Below are positions 6,798 to 8,505 of a stretch of DNA of 8,505 nt, piece after piece; positions within the stretch are counted from its first letter, which is position 1; every line of letters starts with the position of its first letter. The DNA is from an uncultured Lachnospiraceae bacterium (GTDB lineage: Bacteria > Bacillota > Clostridia > Lachnospirales > Lachnospiraceae): NCBI GenBank assembly GCA_947175775.1, contig CAMWNY010000094.1, positions 1-8,505 on the forward strand, read 5' to 3'. The position numbers and the translations under genes were made by a program. Under the pieces are notes generated by a model. That model searched no databases, was not told the DNA's origin, and saw only the letters and a list, made by a program, of their open reading frames with translations.

Positions 6798-7271
6798 TCA
6801 CAAATTGGAAAACGGTATCTTGCCATGCACTTCAAACAGGTATCGCCCTGTCGGCTCGCCGTCCGTTCCCATCTCGCAAAGCTGACCGTACGTGCACTTT
6901 TCAAAAATCTCGTCCGAAAAGACATCGTCAACCTCCGCGCCGCCCTTATCGTCCAACTGATACAGCAGCAACTCATAGCACTCCAGCGCCAAATTATATG
7001 CATACCGTTCAAGAACCTCCGCCGGAATGCCCGCCGCAAGCATTTGCGCCGCCTCCGAATCCCACTTTTCAAGCGTACCCTCCGCGTGCTGCTTTTCAAG
7101 CCATTTTCGATACCCACCCTTGTAAAACTCCAACCTGTCATTCAAAGGTTTGAGTAAACGAAACGTCGGAACCACCGCCCAAATGTCATTATCGTATTGC
7201 AGATACCACTCTGCCTGTTCTTTGGTCAGCCCTAATTTTATTAAAACCTCTTTTTTCTCTTCTTCTGTCAT
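6798..7271 (-). CDS. Uncharacterised 157-residue protein
   Basis: I do not recognise a family. The protein is soluble and acidic, largely helical in appearance, with no signal peptide or membrane helix. Its N-terminus (TEEEKKEVLIKLGLTKEQAE) looks like a small helix-turn-helix-sized helical segment and is followed by WAVVPTFRLLKPL. The middle is Trp/Tyr/Leu-rich helix (residues 50-110) and the end is GRYLFEVHGKIPFSNL. The ATG at 7271 is chosen because AAAGGGAG stands seven nt upstream; an in-frame GTG at 7304 would add eleven residues (NKISNKGRRT-like) but lacks a good binding site. It lies 55 nt after the membrane-anchored small gene and is probably co-transcribed with it. It could be an immunity-type or orphan accessory protein; this is a guess from size and context only. 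Confidence 0.75.
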   Translation of the reverse strand: MTEEEKKEVLIKLGLTKEQAEWYLQYDNDIWAVVPTFRLLKPLNDRLEFYKGGYRKWLEKQHAEGTLEKWDSEAAQMLAAGIPAEVLERYAYNLALECYELLLYQLDDKGGAEVDDVFSDEIFEKCTYGQLCEMGTDGEPTGRYLFEVHGKIPFSNL

Positions 7272-7326
7272 TGTTCTTCTCCCTTTGTTTGATATTTTAT
7301 TCACAATTTAATGTTCCAGTGATTTT

Positions 7327-7767
7327 TCACTCCACCCTGACTGCCTCAAGTTTTTTTTCCAAAAACTCCTTCAATTCCAGCGCAATGATATTCAGTGCAC
7401 GTTCATCTGCTTTATACCCAAGTACGAAAAGGTATACCGCACTCTCTTCCTGTTCAGGCGTTACCAGCACTTTATATTTTACCCTGCTGCGTACATCTCT
7501 TCTGCCTGTTGTACTATCTATTGTCAGCGTATATGTTCCGTCCTCCTCTTTTCCAAACTTACTGTCAAACGGACCATAGGATTCCATCCATAATCTCGCA
7601 ATTACCTGCCCGCAGGACAGCTTTGTCATATACTTCATTCTTGGCTTATGTCCAAACTGTGCATTTTTGAGATCGTAAACATCATAGACTTTATAATTCA
7701 TCAGACACATTGGAACCCCAATAAGAAAGATAAACAAAAACGTAGAACAAAAACCGAATAAATCCAT
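7327..7767 (-). CDS. Small membrane-anchored protein of unknown function
   Basis: A 146-residue protein with one hydrophobic N-terminal segment at about residues 4-23 (FGFCSTFLFIFLIGVPMC), which would act as a signal anchor, followed by a soluble domain. That domain holds a likely beta-rich stretch (DGTYTLTIDSTTGRRDVRSR, then YKVLVTPEQEESAVYLFVLG) and a C-terminal charged helix (LNIIALELKEFLEKKLEAVR). There are two cysteines in or near the anchor, but no lipobox in the standard place. The start is well supported by AGGAGG seven nt upstream of the ATG. The gene sits between a start-less frame upstream and the 157-residue gene downstream, all in the same orientation and of lower GC than the moxR operon. 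Family not recognised; translation is likely, function unknown. Confidence 0.78.
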   Translation of the reverse strand: MDLFGFCSTFLFIFLIGVPMCLMNYKVYDVYDLKNAQFGHKPRMKYMTKLSCGQVIARLWMESYGPFDSKFGKEEDGTYTLTIDSTTGRRDVRSRVKYKVLVTPEQEESAVYLFVLGYKADERALNIIALELKEFLEKKLEAVRVE

Positions 7768-7813
7768 CTTGACACCTCCTGATTTTTCAGTATCAGAAGC
7801 AACATTACCCTCT

Positions 7814-8053
7814 TTACCATCTCATTAAATACCGCGCCACGATTTTACTCTCATAAAACCACCAATGCTCATCAATCCGCCGTGTCCGATACCAGTATTT
7901 TCCAAACCCTAAAGCAATTCCTTCCGTCTCCTCATTGCATTCCTCTATCGTTTTGGATAGCTCTTCTTCGTGTTTCAAAACAAAGGAACATATTTTCCTC
8001 TCTATTTCATTTTCTTGAAGTATCTTAATCTTCCCTACACATTCTCTAAAAAA
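7814..8053 (-). pseudogene. Coding-looking frame without a start codon, possible gene remnant
   Basis: The frame between TAA at 8054-8056 and TAA at 7814-7816 encodes 79 residues that look like real protein: an acidic/charged helix (ILQENEIERKICSFVLKHEE) followed by a Trp/Tyr/Arg-rich end (GKYWYRTRRIDEHWWFYESK). No ATG or GTG exists in this frame before the final Met near the C-terminus, and the only TTG has no ribosome binding site. An ATG at 8042 in a neighbouring frame, just after a good -10 box, reads only five codons before a stop, so a frameshift near 8030-8040 could have broken the gene. Alternatives are a non-canonical start (ATT or ATA) or a sequencing error. The next gene begins 46 nt downstream in the same orientation. 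Family not recognised. Confidence 0.45.
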
Positions 8054-8061
8054 TTATAGCA
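8053..8061 (-). promoter_or_regulatory. Extended -10 promoter element for the minus-strand accessory genes
   Basis: The minus strand reads TGC-TATAAT, a perfect -10 hexamer (plus 8053-8058) with the TG of an extended -10 element. No clear -35 box is seen at 16-18 nt, which extended -10 promoters can tolerate. Transcription would start close to 8046 and run into the start-less frame and then the two small minus-strand genes. The TAA stop that ends the upstream frame is part of the hexamer. A small 5-bp dyad, agcac/gtgct (8058-8062 with 8071-8075), overlaps its upstream edge. Confidence 0.5.
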
Positions 8062-8110
8062 CGTTCCAAAGTGCTTTTGTATAGGTTAACAAGAAAAAAC
8101 TTTCGCCCCA

Positions 8111-8139
8111 TTGTATATCCCACCCAACTATCCTATAAT
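8111..8139 (+). promoter_or_regulatory. Sigma-A type promoter for the 94-residue protein gene
   Basis: TTGTAT (8111-8116) and TATAAT (8134-8139) are separated by exactly 17 nt, giving a perfect -10 box and a four-of-six -35 box. The predicted start near 8146 leaves a leader of about 30 nt before the ATG at 8178, with GGAGG at 8166-8170. The opposing minus-strand promoter is about 50-60 nt away, so the two transcription units are divergent. Confidence 0.75.
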
Positions 8140-8177
8140 AAAACAAAAAATCAACCCACACAATCGGAGGTAACAAA

Positions 8178-8462
8178 ATGAAATTCCCTGATATGGTCCT
8201 AGGCGAAAACGGTTTATTGATAGAATTACGCTGCAGCAACACGTTCAATGAGCAACTCTTTGCAGACATTACAGACTACCTGAACGAACATTTATCCGAA
8301 TGGAAAACAAAAGGCTCCATTCCTGTTGCTGACGCAGTATCTATTTTTAATCTGATTGACGATTTAGCGGGTGGAAATCGATTTTTGAGTGAAGAAACCG
8401 CACTTCGCGTAGAGGACGCCGCACTTGAAATTCAAGATATCATTTCCGAATTAGAACCCTGA
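8178..8462 (+). CDS. Small, strongly acidic protein of unknown function
   Basis: A 94-residue soluble protein with 19 Asp/Glu against 6 Lys/Arg, giving a net charge of about minus 13. The first part (residues 8-18, LGENGLLIELR) looks like a beta hairpin; the rest looks helical, including NEQLFADITDYLNEHLSEW and a C-terminal helix ending in IQDIISELEP. No motif or family is recognised. The start is well supported: GGAGG seven nt before the ATG and a promoter with 17-nt spacing further upstream. It is transcribed away from the neighbouring minus-strand genes and appears to be a single-gene unit within the window. Size, acidity and accessory context would fit an immunity protein or a DNA-mimic-like inhibitor, but no sequence motif supports either. 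Confidence 0.8.
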   Translation: MKFPDMVLGENGLLIELRCSNTFNEQLFADITDYLNEHLSEWKTKGSIPVADAVSIFNLIDDLAGGNRFLSEETALRVEDAALEIQDIISELEP

Positions 8463-8505
8463 CCCATAGTTCAGATTCTGTAGAAATTGCACACGTGAAA
8501 TTACG

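Noticed and set aside
8054..8269. 71-codon minus-strand open frame across the divergent intergenic region
   Set aside because: It lies opposite the start of the acidic protein gene, which has a good promoter and ribosome binding site, and its codons cover both promoter regions; it shows no motif.

Overview
The gene content suggests a bacterium of the Firmicutes, most likely class Clostridia. This rests on strong GGAGG-type ribosome binding sites, and on a MoxR / DUF58 / BatA / vWA operon whose membrane segments and signature motifs look like clostridial versions. No species assignment is possible from the sequence alone.

Positions 1-6564 hold one minus-strand operon, transcribed from right to left. 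A MoxR AAA+ ATPase (6564-5581) is followed after 17 nt by a DUF58 protein (5563-4682). That gene overlaps by 11 nt a very long open frame running from 4692 off the left edge at position 1. I read this frame codon by codon: it has no stop over 1564 codons. It fuses two proteins that are normally separate: a BatA-like membrane protein (two N-terminal helices, vWA domain, C-terminal helix) and a second membrane protein with vWA, putative glutamine-amidotransferase-like, vWA, membrane helix and Lys-rich tail. The two halves appear to share one transmembrane segment at the junction. By family knowledge, MoxR ATPases act with metal-binding (MIDAS) vWA partners as chaperones or assembly factors. Here the DUF58 protein would be the cytoplasmic adaptor and the fused protein the envelope effector, with three intact MIDAS sites outside the membrane. 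The client is unknown.

Non-coding structure is concentrated in two places. Positions 4545-4664, inside the first 50 codons of the giant frame, contain three back-to-back inverted repeats, including a perfect 12-bp stem. Positions 6581-6774, upstream of moxR, contain a run of at least five inverted repeats: a pair of mutually exclusive small hairpins next to the ribosome binding site, a long interrupted palindrome of about 66 bp, and two compact hairpins.

Positions 6798-8505 look like an accessory segment with visibly lower GC. On the minus strand there are two small unrecognised genes (6798-7271 and 7327-7767, the second with an N-terminal membrane helix) and a coding-looking frame without a start codon (7814-8053, possible gene remnant). 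On the plus strand a divergent small, very acidic protein (8178-8462) has a textbook promoter and ribosome binding site. Small unrelated genes of this kind are often immunity-type or orphan accessory proteins, but nothing here proves that. The last 43 bases (8463-8505) show nothing recognisable. No tRNA, rRNA, CRISPR array, transposase or known riboswitch was seen.
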